Both the position numbers and the translations under genes were made by a program. A stretch of 64,000 bases of DNA, from NCBI RefSeq assembly GCF_036898095.1, contig NC_090735.1:11600445-11664444 (forward strand), read 5' to 3'. The stretch comes from Palaemon carinicauda (taxonomy: Eukaryota > Arthropoda > Malacostraca > Decapoda > Palaemonidae). The notes beneath the pieces were generated by a model. That model saw only the letters and a program-made list of their open reading frames with translations, was not told the DNA's origin and ran no database searches. Positions 34,630-47,143 of the stretch are shown piece after piece; the first letter of the stretch is position 1; each line of letters opens with the position of its first letter.

Positions 34630-36232
34630 AAGAGAAGTAGGGTCTGTTTGTCTAACTATTTTTCTTAATTGGAATTTTCTCACTAAATGTATGTAATTTT
34701 ATCATTGCTGTACTACCCCTATCTTGAAGTGTTCTAATATAAGTATCATCTATTTCCTTGTCTTAAAAGGGCTTATATTACTGCTAAAGTTTTGACAGAA
34801 TCGAAAACTTTTTCATACTCTTTAATTCCATACTTATTGGCTTGTCATTTTTTCCCATTAGCTGGTTAATTACATTGATATGGTCAGTTGCTGCACACTC
34901 AATTACTAAAACCTGCCTGCTCTCTTGGTTGATTAAAATCTAGCTGTCTTTTTATTCAGCCTAATATCGTAATAAATATATCATTACTGAGAGTAAACTT
35001 ATTGGGTGGTAAGTATAGATTCTAAAAGACATTCTACCAGTATTCCCTTTAAAAAATTATGGGATATTTATTTGATATGTGCAAAGCTAAGAATTCTGAC
35101 AATGACTAAATCTAGCTTGGATATTGTTCAATTTTTATGAGAAGAAACATTCATTGTTCCTACACAGTACACAAACCCCAGTCTCATGTATGGAACGACA
35201 AAATAGTTCCTTTGATAAATTATTTAAAATATGACAATGTGTAAGTACTTTTGCCTCAAGCCCGGTGAACGCTAGAGATAGGAAGTTCAAAGACCGCTGA
35301 TTTTGATATTCTCGACGAGAACATTCCCTATATTCCTATATTAATAGAATGAAAATGGTTTAACTTTATGCAATCACCCATAGAATCTCTTTGATTGAAA
35401 GCGAAAGTTCAGACAATGTTATGTTAAAGAAGTTGAATAACAAAGCGAGGAGATATTAAATGCACGATGAGCAATAGGCAGGTAGCTAAAGGCAGATATG
35501 AATTCACAAATAACCTTTAGTATCGCCTACAGTGCACCGAGCTAACCATGCAGTGCGGGGTGTTCTCCTATTGGTGTTCAGCTGTGTAATAAAATACAAC
35601 ACGTAACCATATAATTGTACTATGTATAAAAATAACTGTCTTAGGACAACAAGCTCATTAGATCTGTATCATTCACCTTTGACCCTTGCATAAGTATATA
35701 GAATGTAGGTTTCTTTGTCCAAGCACTCAAACAACGGCACTTTTATTTTGCCAAACCCAAGAGACATGACCATGGAAAACAGGTGTTTTCTGCCCAGTAT
35801 AAGGCGACCGAAGTGAGGAACATATGCCTAAACCTTAAAAATCAAATTCCTTTAAGGAACAGGCACGTCATTAAATAGAAAACAACAATCGAAAATGATT
35901 ATAGATGGCAGAATGGCATAATGATCAGCAAAGAATCGTACAAACTAAGAGCAGGTTGTCAATAACAAAAATGGGACGAGTTGTAAAAGCGATAGGAAAT
36001 GTCTTCAGGAATTAACGTAAGGACAAACTAAGCAACATGCCAGTCACGAATATCACCAAGTTGAATGGAAGAAACTACAGGTACAAGATCATGAAGCCAA
36101 CCTAATTGTCAGCTGATTAAAATAAGAATTATACACGTTGGATACGATATGAAGACAAGCGTATGCTAAAATGCGTCCCTCATACATATTCAGCAAACAT
36201 AGGTATCCAATAATAAATATACGTGGGATGTT

Positions 36233-36235
<3 letters not shown>
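34630..36235. other. AT-rich spacer
   Basis: Single-copy-like sequence with no gene, repeat family or RNA gene recognised. It ends at a (GA)n block, 36237-36312. Confidence 0.5.
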
Positions 36236-36315
<80 letters not shown>

Positions 36316-36652
36316 AAAAAAGCTAATCTCCAGTGTACCATTCTGAGGAGAAAGAAAGCCTGCTGACAGGAATACAAAAAGGAGGGATCAAGTAGTCAAA
36401 GATTAGTGTAAAAGGAAATGAGTTTCTCTGACGAAAGGTAGCAAAGAATTTTCTTTTAGAACATTCGAACATCAATTCGTGTGTCTGAGAAATAAAAGCT
36501 CATGAGAAATTTTGGTTTTACAACAACGGAAGAATTCAACTCGTCTTTGCTCGAGGACAAAAGATGTCGACGAAAGCATGAGGAGAAAAATAGTGAAAAA
36601 TAGGAAACGAATTTGATGGATGAGTTGCGAGAAGTTTAAGAATAATGGAAAT

Positions 36653-36684
<32 letters not shown>

Positions 36685-36711
36685 GAGAGAGAGAAAGCTG
36701 AGTAGTATTAA

Positions 36712-36766
<55 letters not shown>

Positions 36767-36780
36767 CTGAGTAGTATTAA

Positions 36781-36829
<49 letters not shown>

Positions 36830-36843
36830 CTGAGTAGTATTAA

Positions 36844-36915
<72 letters not shown>
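36653..36915. repeat. (GA)n-bounded tandem cassette locus 2
   Basis: Three near-identical 24-bp spacers (agctgagtagtattaatgga + gaag) alternate with four (GA)n blocks of 30-75 bp. Spacers show no visible divergence, implying recent amplification. Confidence 0.9.
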
Positions 36916-36918
<3 letters not shown>

Positions 36919-37167
36919 TTAAATCCTAGTATTCATTGTGAAAAAACTTTCATTCTTATTTCGTATTCAAATCGTCAGCGTCACTTCTCTCATGACCAGT
37001 TGACCTCCTTGGGCAGTGAAGCGGTTGCTTGACTTTGTCTTTTATTTTCAACAATTTTTCTATGATCAAACTATTATTCGCATTCTAAAAGAGTTTCTTA
37101 ATCTCATTCCAGTCATGTGTTAAGGGATCAGAGTTCCATACTAATTACTTTTGCGACTAGACACACA

Positions 37168-37170
<3 letters not shown>

Positions 37171-37210
<40 letters not shown>

Positions 37211-37261
37211 GTGTATTAAACGAGTTCACTCATAAATACTGAACAACATAGCATTAGACTA

Positions 37262-37304
<43 letters not shown>
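37171..37304. repeat. Paired (CT)n microsatellites
   Basis: (CT)n at 37171-37203 and 37269-37304 are separated by about 65 bp that is not duplicated, a possible precursor of the cassette arrangement. Confidence 0.9.
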
Positions 37305-37311
<7 letters not shown>

Positions 37312-37559
37312 GTGAACAAACCATAATAATTCCATAATGGCTAAATAATAAATTTGTTGTTTTAGTTATAAATAATATTGTACTCGAAAAGACCCAGTAA
37401 ATACTCCGTAAACTGCAATATCTAAATTTCAAATTCATAAAATTATTTTTCTCATGTAGTCCACTGCGAAGTTAACACGAAACTACGTCGGGAGACTTCA
37501 ATGCAGCGCAGAGAGTTTTAATCTTGAAGGAAGTCTTAGTGCGTCCTGTTGACACTTAC

Positions 37560-37702
37560 CTGGCTCACGCAGAGATACGTCCATGTTTGCAATGGTGGAA
37601 CAGGTGTTTGCGATATCTCAACATCCCTCTTCGGTGTCTGGATCTTAAGACTGTTTAGGGAAATGACCTCGTTCATTGCCTCGGTTTCAATTAAACGGAG
37701 AT
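37560..37702 (-). CDS. Candidate coding exon (low confidence)
   Basis: On the minus strand a tract ending ttgccactgcgtttag precedes 143 nt ending in gagccag|gtaagtgtc, a consensus donor. One frame is open across it and non-repetitive, containing LIETEAMNEVISLNSLKIQ and PVPPLQTWTYLCVSQ. The composition looks protein-like and unlike the AT-rich flanks. The family is not recognised and no partner exon is identified, so this could be a chance ORF or a non-coding RNA exon. Confidence 0.25.
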
Positions 37703-38148
37703 CTAAACGCAGTGGCAACAACTATTACCTTTCAATAAATACGAGAAATTCCAGTTATCGTTCCAGGCGCTTGCAGTCATATTTGGTTTATCTGGTATCG
37801 ATGCTTCCTTAAGGAGCTTCTCAACACGCCTGGAACCTCTCCCCTCCCCCTACCATGGGTACTACAGTGGCCTAGGAGCCTCCCCCAAGCACACCTAAAT
37901 ACCCATCTCGTTTATACCCTTCCTCTTCACCTGCCCACCCAATCCTTATCTTCCGAGGCTTGTCTAGCGCGTCTTAACCCTCTTATTCATTTGTCTCTTC
38001 TCGTCTGTCTTTTATACCTCTCCCTTGCTCTTACCTGTCTTTTCCATCACACTGACTCCTCTTCTTTTTCTTCTCCGTCTCGTTAATAGTTCGTTTTTAA
38101 AATGCTTTGACGAACGCATGAATTGAAGAGCATAAAAGTTTCTTTTAA

Positions 38149-38474
38149 AACTTTAAAAAGGTATCTCATGAATGGCAAAGACAAAGGAACAGTGACATTG
38201 CCCTAGCAAGAAGGACAATGCCCTAGAGAGCTGACCATATATTATATGATCAGCGCCTAAGCCTCCTCTCCACACAAGCCAGGACCAGGGAGGGCCAGGC
38301 AATGGCTGCAGATGACTCTGCAAATAGACCTTTAGGCTCACCCAAAGCCCCCAACCTTAGTTCACAAGGATGGTAAGGTTGCAAATACTAATGGCACTAA
38401 CCAGTCTGAGCGGGACTCCAACCCCCGACTGACAAACACCAGGCAGGACGTTACCAATCAGGCCACAACAACCC
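38149..38474 (-). repeat. tRNA-derived SINE copy C
   Basis: The minus strand begins gggttgttgtggcc near 38474, with a B-box-like gggttggagtccc at 38412-38424, and continues through cattgcctggccctccctgg to an aaaggt-like end near 38150. It matches copies at 15391 and 47441 throughout. Uninterrupted. Confidence 0.8.
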
Positions 38475-38661
38475 GTGCAATAGGAAATTAATGAAGCAAA
38501 GGGACGCCTTGCAATATTTCCGGCTTAACAATATTGAGGAAGCAGGTGAGACGGCAGGTTCGGGAATTTCTCCTGAGGTAAGATCGTTGCGAGATGAGAA
38601 CCAGCACCATCATGATGCTGCTACGTTAGAGGGGTTAACGCTAGTAACTGCTCTCTGGTTT

Positions 38662-38666
<5 letters not shown>

Positions 38667-38703
<37 letters not shown>
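38667..38703. repeat. (GA)n microsatellite
   Basis: Short GA run with one GG interruption. Confidence 0.9.
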
Positions 38704-38706
<3 letters not shown>

Positions 38707-39249
38707 AGTATGGGGATTAGCCTCTCGAATCCAATCTTTTTCTCTTTACGGAACATTGGAATCTTTATTGTTTTTTTTCTCCTCTCTCCGTCCTTGCATC
38801 GGGTCCACGGTGGTCGACTAACAACCCGGTACTTAATTCGTTGTTTACTTATTGTAAAATAATCTGACATGCAGTATAAATATAACATTTAATCTTCAAC
38901 GACAATGAAATTAATGAGAAATGTTTTATTTTTCAATGAAAACTAGCTTGTGCAACATTAAATATCAACTCTGATCAAACAAAACATAAGGGTATCTGTT
39001 CTATTGCCAAAAATGGAACAAGGAAAAAAAGAAGAGATTAATACCAGTAATATTGCAATTACGATAAAGTCGGTCTCCTCTTATATTCTCAAATGAATTA
39101 TAGATTAAATGGGGGACGACAGGTTCAAATGGGCATAAGATCGTAACAGATGATAGCTCCTGGGCAGCCTCCAACGATTTTTCAGGAGAGCTCACGCTTT
39201 TGTCCTGATCACACCCAGCTAGTCCTTATCGCTAATAAATTTTCTCATT

Positions 39250-39253
<4 letters not shown>

Positions 39254-39303
<50 letters not shown>

Positions 39304-39374
39304 TTTGAGTATTTGTTGTTTTGATTATTTGTCTACGTTTTGGGCTTAAATTCTTATCGCTAATTTCTCTCTCA

Positions 39375-39442
<68 letters not shown>

Positions 39443-39499
39443 AGTATTTGTTTTAATTATTTGTCTACGTTTTAGGGCTTCAATTCTTATCGCTAATCT

Positions 39500-39554
<55 letters not shown>

Positions 39555-39600
39555 TTGGTGATTTTTGTTTTTATTTATTATTTGTCTACGTTTTGGGGGA
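39254..39600. repeat. (CT)n-bounded tandem cassette locus 3
   Basis: (CT)n blocks at about 39254-39302, 39367-39436 and 39501-39553. Each is followed by a copy of tgagtatttgttttaattat + ttgtctacgtttt, then cttatcgctaat before the next block. The third copy is diverged (tttggtgatttttg). Confidence 0.85.
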
Positions 39601-39774
39601 TTAATGTCCCTAGATATTTTTTTTCCATAGCAGTGTCTATTGCATTGTGAACTTCAAGAAACAGTGGCACGGTTTTTAACATAAGCGATGTCGAGATAAT
39701 TAATTTTGTTCTTACCATCGAAGTAATGAAATAATTGCCATAAATAAAGTAGGCTTGACACAACAACAAATGAA

Positions 39775-39835
39775 ACCGTTTCTAGTACACTGCAGTACAA
39801 AAGCCTCAGACATTAATCTGTATTTCCTTTATTTT
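39775..39835 (-). repeat. LINE 3'-tail fragment
   Basis: The minus strand reads gtctgaggcttttgtactgc then agtgtactagaaacgg. This is the same tail signature (tttgtcc.gcagtg.actagaaac) as at 58830-58855 on the plus strand and near 16440 on the minus strand. Confidence 0.5.
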
Positions 39836-40184
39836 TAACAGTAGGTATATAAATCTTTTTTTGGTATTATGTAAATCTGGAATGTTCATGATTTTAAGAA
39901 TCTATTATTCCTAATTTTTCATCCTTGGAGATTCTTTGAAGAGTAACAAATGGTGAAAAGGGATTTGGAAAATAGAGAAAAGCCCGTTGTTGAAAATCCA
40001 GATTTCTATTTTTTGATACTTCTGTTCCAACTATTATTTTTCTGTCTTAACTTTCCCTAGCCTCTTCCTACATAGCTATCCTTCTTCTTGAACTTTACCT
40101 CGTTCCAATTACAGTCGTGTTAAACGACTTTTCGGTAACTATTATTTTAGGATTGAGGATTTTTTCCAAAATTTTGAGAAGTGG

Positions 40185-40365
40185 GATTATTATTATCATT
40201 ATTATTACAAGGTAATCTATAATCATACTTGAAAAGCAGGATGCTATAAACCCTATAGTTCCAACAGGGAAAAATAGCCTAGTGAGGAAAGAAAACTAAA
40301 AAACAAACAAACTAACAAGAGAAGTAATAAACAATCAAAATGAAATATTTTAAGATTATATATAT
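40185..40365 (-). repeat. (AAT)n-tailed dispersed repeat, diverged minus-strand copy
   Basis: A short (ATT)n then aatctataatcatacttgaa, gatgctataaaccctatag and gggaaaaatagcctagtgag. More diverged than the other copies. Confidence 0.65.
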
Positions 40366-40954
40366 TTTATCACACATTTTGGATTAGCGACGATTTCGGT
40401 TTCCATGAGAAAGAAAATATTTTCATTACATTGTTTTTTAGGATAAATTTATTCACTATTAGTCTTAACTTAGTAAGATGATATGATTTTCCTCCCAGGG
40501 AAAATGTAAACAAAATGAATTCAGATTGAAAACCTCTAATCTTCACCATTCATCCCATTTTTCAATAAACAATTTTCTATGAAAAAAAAAAAGATCTGCT
40601 TAAGAATAAAAGAAGTTTCGATTAAGCGTAATATGTTTCGCTTAAGTAAGTTATTTACTTTATTACTTGTCTCGTATAAGTAAGGTTCGTATTTCTTTAT
40701 TTCGAGAAATTTAGCCTAAATTGGTTCCTAGATTTATCATGTTTGTCGCTTAAGTAGGATGTATACTTCTTTCCTATATACTTATAAGTAGTGTTCTTAT
40801 ATATTGCAGAATATATCGCAGCTTTGATTATTGTTTATGAATGATAAGTCCTTTTACATTGTGATGAAAAAGTATTGTTCAAGAACAACACTATTTATTT
40901 CCGGACTCACTTTAAAGCTGAAATACCGGTTGATTTTACTTGAATTCTCTTAAT

Positions 40955-40959
<5 letters not shown>

Positions 40960-41001
<42 letters not shown>
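40960..41001. repeat. (GA)n microsatellite
   Basis: About 42 bp of GA. Confidence 0.9.
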
Positions 41002-41004
<3 letters not shown>

Positions 41005-41654
41005 TTGATAGTTGGGTTCCTCTCGGGAATCACAATTTAAGTAAAAATAAAATGCTCAATGCTGCTATCATCTTTATTTGGTAGCTTTCTTCATAACTTC
41101 TGTCATCTTCAGCCTATCTGTAATTGTTATATAAAATTGATATAAGTTATCATAAGTAGATAATTAGGAAGATATACTTTCAAGAACCATCCAACTAGCT
41201 CCTAATTCAAACTAATTAAAGAATATAAACCATATAAAAGACCTTATTACCCTTATAATAAATTCTAATAATGATAATAATAAATTTTATTGGACAGAAA
41301 ATAAATTACATTAAAATCATTTACAAAAATTCAGATTCAGTCCAAGCCCATGTGGAGCTGAGCTCTTCGGGCAATGTATAACTAGAATCTATTATCATAA
41401 GTAAAATAGAAATCCATATCTACAATGAATTTATATATAGTTATTATATATAGATACAGTATTTTTGTAGCGATGAAAGGTACATGTAAGAATATACAGT
41501 GCAAATTTTGAATGTAAACATTGATAAGGTTGAAATGCTAGGACTACAAATGTATATATTAATAATGAGGTCTTTTATATAGTTTGATTAGTTTGATTTT
41601 AGAGCTAGTTGGGTTGTTCTTGGAAGTATATTTTCCTAATTATCTACTATAGTC

Positions 41655-41825
41655 AATTCTTTTTAGTGAGGCAGATTTGCACCGATCAGCAGGGGTGCCC
41701 TTTTATCTCGGAAAAGTTTCCTGATCGCTGATTGGTTGGGCAAGATAATTCTAACCAATCAGATAGGAGGAAACTTTTCCGAGCTAAAAGGGCACCGCTG
41801 CGAGTCGGTGCAAATGCACCTCATT
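41655..41825. mobile_element. Palindromic MITE of about 170 bp
   Basis: Ends TGAGGCAGATTTGCACCG and TGAGGTGCATTTGCACCG (reverse complement of the right end) start two roughly 70-bp arms that pair almost throughout (gtgcccttttatctcggaaa against its complement). A loop of about 20 bp separates them. No coding capacity. TSD not resolved. Confidence 0.7.
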
Positions 41826-41849
41826 AAAAAAATTGATTATAGTCCCCTC

Positions 41850-42250
41850 TTGGGTGGAGGGGACTCTTTACCTGAGGTAAGCGGACCTTCTGGGAGAGGG
41901 ACACTCCAAGATCAGACCGTTGTTCTCTAGTCTTGGGTGGTGCCATGACCTCTGTACCATGGTCTTCCACTGTTTAGGGTTAGAGTTCTCTTGCTTGAGG
42001 GTGCGCTCGGGTACTCTATTCTATGTAGTTTCTCTTCCTCTTGTTTTGTTAAAGTTTTTATAGTTTATATGGGAAATAATTATTTTAATGTTGTTACTGT
42101 TCTTAAAATATTTTATTTTTCTTTGCTTCCTTTCCTCACTGGGTTATTTTCCCTGTTGAGGCCATTGGGCTTATAGCATCCTGCTTTTCCAGCTAGGCTT
42201 GTAGCTTAGCAAGTAATAAGGATAATAATAATAATAATAATAATAATAAT
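41850..42250 (+). repeat. (AAT)n-tailed dispersed repeat, long plus-strand copy
   Basis: Extends from about ggtggaggggactctttacc through gttctctagtcttgggtggt, cctcactgggttattttccc and gcttatagcatcctgctttt to tgtagcttagcaagtaata + (AAT)n. It is the mirror of the 19083-19500 copy. Confidence 0.8.
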
Positions 42251-42578
42251 TATGATAATTTTACATAATAACAATTGGAGAAAGGCTGAAGGTGATAGTT
42301 ATGTCACAAGTTTCCAAATAAAAAAAAAAAAGATGATAGCAGCATTGGCCAATATAAGAGAATTCAACTCTTATATTAGACATTTTGATTTTAGAATTCC
42401 TATCCTGTAGAACAACATTAAACAGCAAACATTAGAAGCGAGAGACATTTTCGTTACCTATTTAGACTTCACCGGTGGGAAAAACAAATGGGGGCCATAA
42501 TCCTCGAATATTCACTGTGAAAGGGAAATTATCGATGTGTGGTTAATGAGGGGCTTAAATGGAACCTATTCAGAATCT

Positions 42579-42582
<4 letters not shown>

Positions 42583-42636
<54 letters not shown>

Positions 42637-42740
42637 TTCAGCTCTATATTCAGCCTAGTTTATCTCCTCGAAATGTTTATTTTTGTGCATTTTCCTTCGC
42701 CTAACCGTTTTCCATTGCATTGCTGTCTTAGATTGTTTGA

Positions 42741-42793
<53 letters not shown>

Positions 42794-43044
42794 TTCAGCT
42801 CTATATTCAGCCTCGTTTATCTCCTCGAAATGTTTTATTTATTTTGTGCATTTTCCTTCGCCTAACCGGTTTCAATTGTATTGCTGTCTTAGATGGTTAA
42901 TTAATGTGAGAGAGAGAGAGAGAGAGAGAGAGAGGAATGTTCAGCTCTATATTCAGCCTCGTTTATCTCCTCGAAATGTTTCTTTATTTTTGTGCCTTTT
43001 CCTTCTAAACATTTTCAGTCTTATTGCTGTCTTAGATTGTTTAT

Positions 43045-43097
<53 letters not shown>

Positions 43098-43400
43098 TTC
43101 AGTTCTGTATTCAGCCTCATTTATCTCCTCGAAATGTTTTATTTATTTTTGTGCATTTTCCTTCGCCTTGCCGTTTTCAATTGCATTGCTGTCTTAGATT
43201 GTTTTAATAATGAGAGAGAGAGAGAGAGAGGAGAGGAGAGAGAGAGAGAGAGAATGTTCAGTTCTGTATTCAGCCTCATTTATCTCCTCGTGATATGTTT
43301 GTTTATTATGCGTTTGTATTTGTTTCTTTACTTACATTTTCCTTCTAACTGTTTCCAGTTTATTGCTTTGCTGTCTTAGAATGTTTAATAATCTTTTGGC
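42583..43400. repeat. (GA)n-bounded tandem cassette locus 4
   Basis: Five (GA)n blocks (starting near 42585, 42746, 42909, 43048 and 43213) are each followed by gaatgttcag(c/t)tctatattc and cagcctcgtttatctcctcg. Then come tgcattttccttc and attgctgtcttaga(t/a)tgttt before the next block. Period about 140-165 bp. Divergence rises toward the last copy. Confidence 0.9.
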
Positions 43401-45240
43401 CTTTATATTGTACATAATCATATGCATTTTGTTTGTGATAATTCATGCTAGTGGCCCGATGAATCTGTAAAGTAGAAATCTGAAATATAATGTATTTTTT
43501 CATTTTTCTTACTTTAATTGAGTTCTATATAAGCAAACCAGAATTATTCCTATTGCTTATACTTTTCCGTAGTAAAGTAGCTCTTTATAATTTTCTAGTT
43601 TAATTTCAGTGTTTTTCTCAAATCTCTTGTGCAGGTCGTTTGATATTAAACAGCTCTACCTTCACATTGTACTCTTCTAGTCTGTTCCCAAGCTGTTATA
43701 AATCTAATGTCATGCAAAGCTCCCATAAAGAATGAAGGCTCTTCCCATCCTGAAATTTTCATTATGCAAAAAAGTGAGAAGATGATCCTGTGTTTTTTTG
43801 CTTCTTCTTCATCGAGATAATGCCGTATTTAATCGTGATTTAAGGCGAGACGTTCCCTTCAGGCGAACTGATAGCGCTCTTGAATGTTCTATAAATACAA
43901 AGCGAAGACTTTTCGCTTAATGTTCCTCTTCCTTATGTTGTTTTTATGCTTTAGCGAATGCTAGCTCAAGTCCATTTGCCTCCATCGAATGTCCTTGATT
44001 ACTAAGCCCTCTGGTGATAAAAGTCCCAATCATAGTTTGGAATAAGTACCGGGTATCCCTCCGCCAGCCGATCTTTTCATGGACTGTTCTGGTTCAAACA
44101 CACATAACCTTGAGTTGGTTTTACCTTTTGAGGAGAAGGTCCGAATCTCTCTTCTTTATTGTTCTCCCTTGGATTTATGACCTAAATAAGATAGCGCCGA
44201 GTTACCGACACGGAGCACCTCCAGGACATCCCGCTCCTCGGAGGCGTCGCCAAATAGGGCGAAATAAAAGAGGAGGATCTCGATCTGGCCTGTAATTGGG
44301 ATCGAGGGGTTATCATCGTCTGATGGGGAAATATTACGCTAAAAGAAGGTAGCTGTTCACTAGACTACCGTCATGATTGTGAGGCTACATATCTCCCCCC
44401 CCCCCCTCCCCTTGAGAGATAGAACCTATAAATTCCGTCTTTTGGGTTTCCGTCGGGTTTTATCTCTAGGGAGAATCTGAGACGGTCTCGGAAAGTGTTT
44501 TGTAGTACTGATATGGAGTAGAATGGAAAAGTGAAAACCAAGGGAGAAAAGATTCCCCCTTGATTGTTTAGCAGCTAGATGATTGCAAGCGATTGTTACG
44601 TCACGAACTATGCTCAACTTTAGGGCAGGGGCTGTGATATTTCAACTTGCAACCCATAATACTTATTGTTTATTATCCGCTTTGCTTCAATTATTTATTT
44701 CTGATTTTTTTTTTCATGATTAGTTTTTTTGGGCGTTATACCACCTGACACTCTTTAAGATTGATTTTGTATTTTCTCTCATTAATTTTGTTAGTATGTT
44801 TGTTCTTTTGTCATTTATGATAGGCAAGGAAGCGTCTGAGTTGTCATGGATCATTATTGATAAGTGAAACGAGCAAAGAGAGGGTCTTTGGAAATAATCT
44901 GTTCATATAAGGTCAACATGCTGAAATATAACTTCACTTCAAAACATGAAGTTTCATATTTAGAGTGAAGTTAATAAAAACGTTAAGAATTACATCCGTG
45001 GCGTAGAATTAAAATAATAAAGAATCATTTGATTAATTTTGAAGTATACTCATCATGAATATCATAAAGAATCACTTAAACTTAACACTGAGCCTATCAA
45101 AGCATCCTGAAGAATTACAATTACAGAGTTGTTCAAGCAATTTCTGAATTAACTCGTGTAATAATCTGTACGTGGATTGACACAGAAAAACAAAAATTAT
45201 CAAAAGTGTCTTACATTTCTTATTACAACACTTGGTTTTT
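43401..45240. other. Non-repetitive spacer with a GC-richer island
   Basis: Low in microsatellites. 44150-44310 is distinctly GC-richer than its surroundings (ctcctcggaggcgtcgccaa region) with a short open frame ending at 44295 that shows no recognised domain. A poly-C run lies at 44396-44407. Could hold a regulatory element; no gene can be supported. Confidence 0.4.
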
Positions 45241-45247
45241 ACAGTGT

Positions 45248-45249
<2 letters not shown>

Positions 45250-45294
<45 letters not shown>

Positions 45295-45393
45295 CCATAT
45301 ATGAATATTATGGAAATCACTTGGATAATCTGTAAGGTGTCACTGAGACAACCCTTGGTTTTACATTGTGGCATTGTGGCTTGTGTGTGGTGA

Positions 45394-45450
<57 letters not shown>

Positions 45451-45539
45451 TTCCATATATGAATATTATGGAAATCACTTGGATAATCTGTAAGGTGTCA
45501 CTGAGACAACCCTTGGTTTTACATTGTGGCATTGTGACT

Positions 45540-45605
<66 letters not shown>

Positions 45606-45694
45606 TTCCATATATAAATATTATGGAAATCACTTGGATAATCTGTGAGGTGTCACTGACACAACCTTTGTTTTTACATTGTGGCATTGTGTCT

Positions 45695-45769
<75 letters not shown>

Positions 45770-45856
45770 CCATATATAAATATTATGGAAATCACTTGGA
45801 TAATCTGTGAGGTGTCACTGACACAACCTTTGGTTTTACATTGTGGCATTGTGTCT

Positions 45857-45905
<49 letters not shown>

Positions 45906-46000
45906 CCATATATAAATATTATGGAAATCACTTGGATAATCTGTGAGGTGTCACTGACACAACCTTTGGTTTTACATTGTGGCATTGTGTCTTGTGAGAG
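45250..46000. repeat. (GA)n-bounded tandem cassette locus 5, running into the gap
   Basis: Six cassettes of a spacer (attccatatataaatattat + ggaaatcacttggataatct ... ttacattgtggcattgtg) separated by (GA)n blocks of 30-60 bp, with minor CGCG, GGAG and GT interruptions. Period about 130-150 bp. The first cassettes differ by a few bases (gagacaaccc versus gacacaacct); the last three are almost identical. The array is cut by N at 46001. Confidence 0.92.
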
Positions 46001-46500
46001 NNNNNNNNNNNNNNNNNNNNNNNNNNNNNNNNNNNNNNNNNNNNNNNNNNNNNNNNNNNNNNNNNNNNNNNNNNNNNNNNNNNNNNNNNNNNNNNNNNNN
46101 NNNNNNNNNNNNNNNNNNNNNNNNNNNNNNNNNNNNNNNNNNNNNNNNNNNNNNNNNNNNNNNNNNNNNNNNNNNNNNNNNNNNNNNNNNNNNNNNNNNN
46201 NNNNNNNNNNNNNNNNNNNNNNNNNNNNNNNNNNNNNNNNNNNNNNNNNNNNNNNNNNNNNNNNNNNNNNNNNNNNNNNNNNNNNNNNNNNNNNNNNNNN
46301 NNNNNNNNNNNNNNNNNNNNNNNNNNNNNNNNNNNNNNNNNNNNNNNNNNNNNNNNNNNNNNNNNNNNNNNNNNNNNNNNNNNNNNNNNNNNNNNNNNNN
46401 NNNNNNNNNNNNNNNNNNNNNNNNNNNNNNNNNNNNNNNNNNNNNNNNNNNNNNNNNNNNNNNNNNNNNNNNNNNNNNNNNNNNNNNNNNNNNNNNNNNN
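46001..46500. other. Assembly gap (500 N)
   Basis: Exactly 500 N, a typical placeholder size. It starts inside a (GA)n block of cassette locus 5, so unresolved extra cassettes are the likely content. Confidence 0.95.
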
Positions 46501-46506
46501 CTTCAG

Positions 46507-46598
46507 GATAGAAACCGAGAACGAACGTTATGCATTGGAGAACAGACGTCCGAATCCAGCATATCCTCACAAGAGAAAATGATGAAGTGGTTTGGCAG
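46507..46598 (+). CDS. Candidate coding exon at the gap edge (low confidence)
   Basis: cttcag at the gap margin could be an acceptor, and tttggcag|gtacaa could be a donor. The 92 nt between are open in one frame and include DRNRERTLCIGEQTSESS and SQEKMMKWFGR. Upstream context is lost in the gap. Family not recognised. Confidence 0.18.
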
Positions 46599-46919
46599 GT
46601 ACAAATTAACCATCATTAACATATAATTATGCTGAAAAATGTGTGGTCAGAATCGATCTTTGCATCACCTGCATCTGCCTCACTTGAATCATCTGCTAAT
46701 TACTAAAGTCGTAAAAAACCCGGTGGCCCTTTGCATGAAATTACTAATCCGTGAGGAACTTGCAACCAGCAATTATTATCTGACGTATTTCTTTGTGCTT
46801 TGTGATGGACGTATCAGGTATTGCTTGAGAAACTGCGAGATTAAGTTATTTCGTTAAGCGTATATGTAATTGTAGTGACTAACTATATTCGACTTTAGTT
46901 TGAAGGAAATTATAGTTGC

Positions 46920-46925
<6 letters not shown>

Positions 46926-46975
<50 letters not shown>
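46926..46975. repeat. (ATT)n microsatellite
   Basis: About 50 bp of ATT not attached to a recognisable copy of the (AAT)n-tailed repeat. Confidence 0.9.
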
Positions 46976-46977
<2 letters not shown>

Positions 46978-47143
46978 CCTTGTGAATATGATAATATTGA
47001 TATGAATGACTTCATATTTCAAAACTACTTTATTAATATCAAGAATAGAAACGTCTTTGTCTTATTGTTTTATATTAAATTTGTGGGACCATTAGATCTG
47101 CAGAAGCACCGCAAATAAAGGTACTTCTAAATGAATTATAATA

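Larger units (their letters stand above)
41056..42345. mobile_element. Foldback element with nested inverted repeats
   Basis: Outer arms: 41056-41115 (aatgctgctatcatctttat onward) is an imperfect reverse complement of about 42270-42345. Inner arms: 41150-41255 (taattaggaagatatacttt onward) pairs with 41565-41645. Inside lie a palindromic MITE (41655-41825) and an (AAT)n-tailed repeat copy (41850-42250). No transposase ORF. This is a non-autonomous DNA-type foldback nest, with inner elements inserted later or captured. Confidence 0.6.

Noticed and set aside
34300..34668. Poly-Leu, poly-Ser and poly-Asn proteins
   Set aside because: Pure trinucleotide microsatellite translation.
41736..41930. 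64-residue ORF spanning the palindromic MITE
   Set aside because: It reads through an inverted repeat and into an unrelated retroposon; no independent support.
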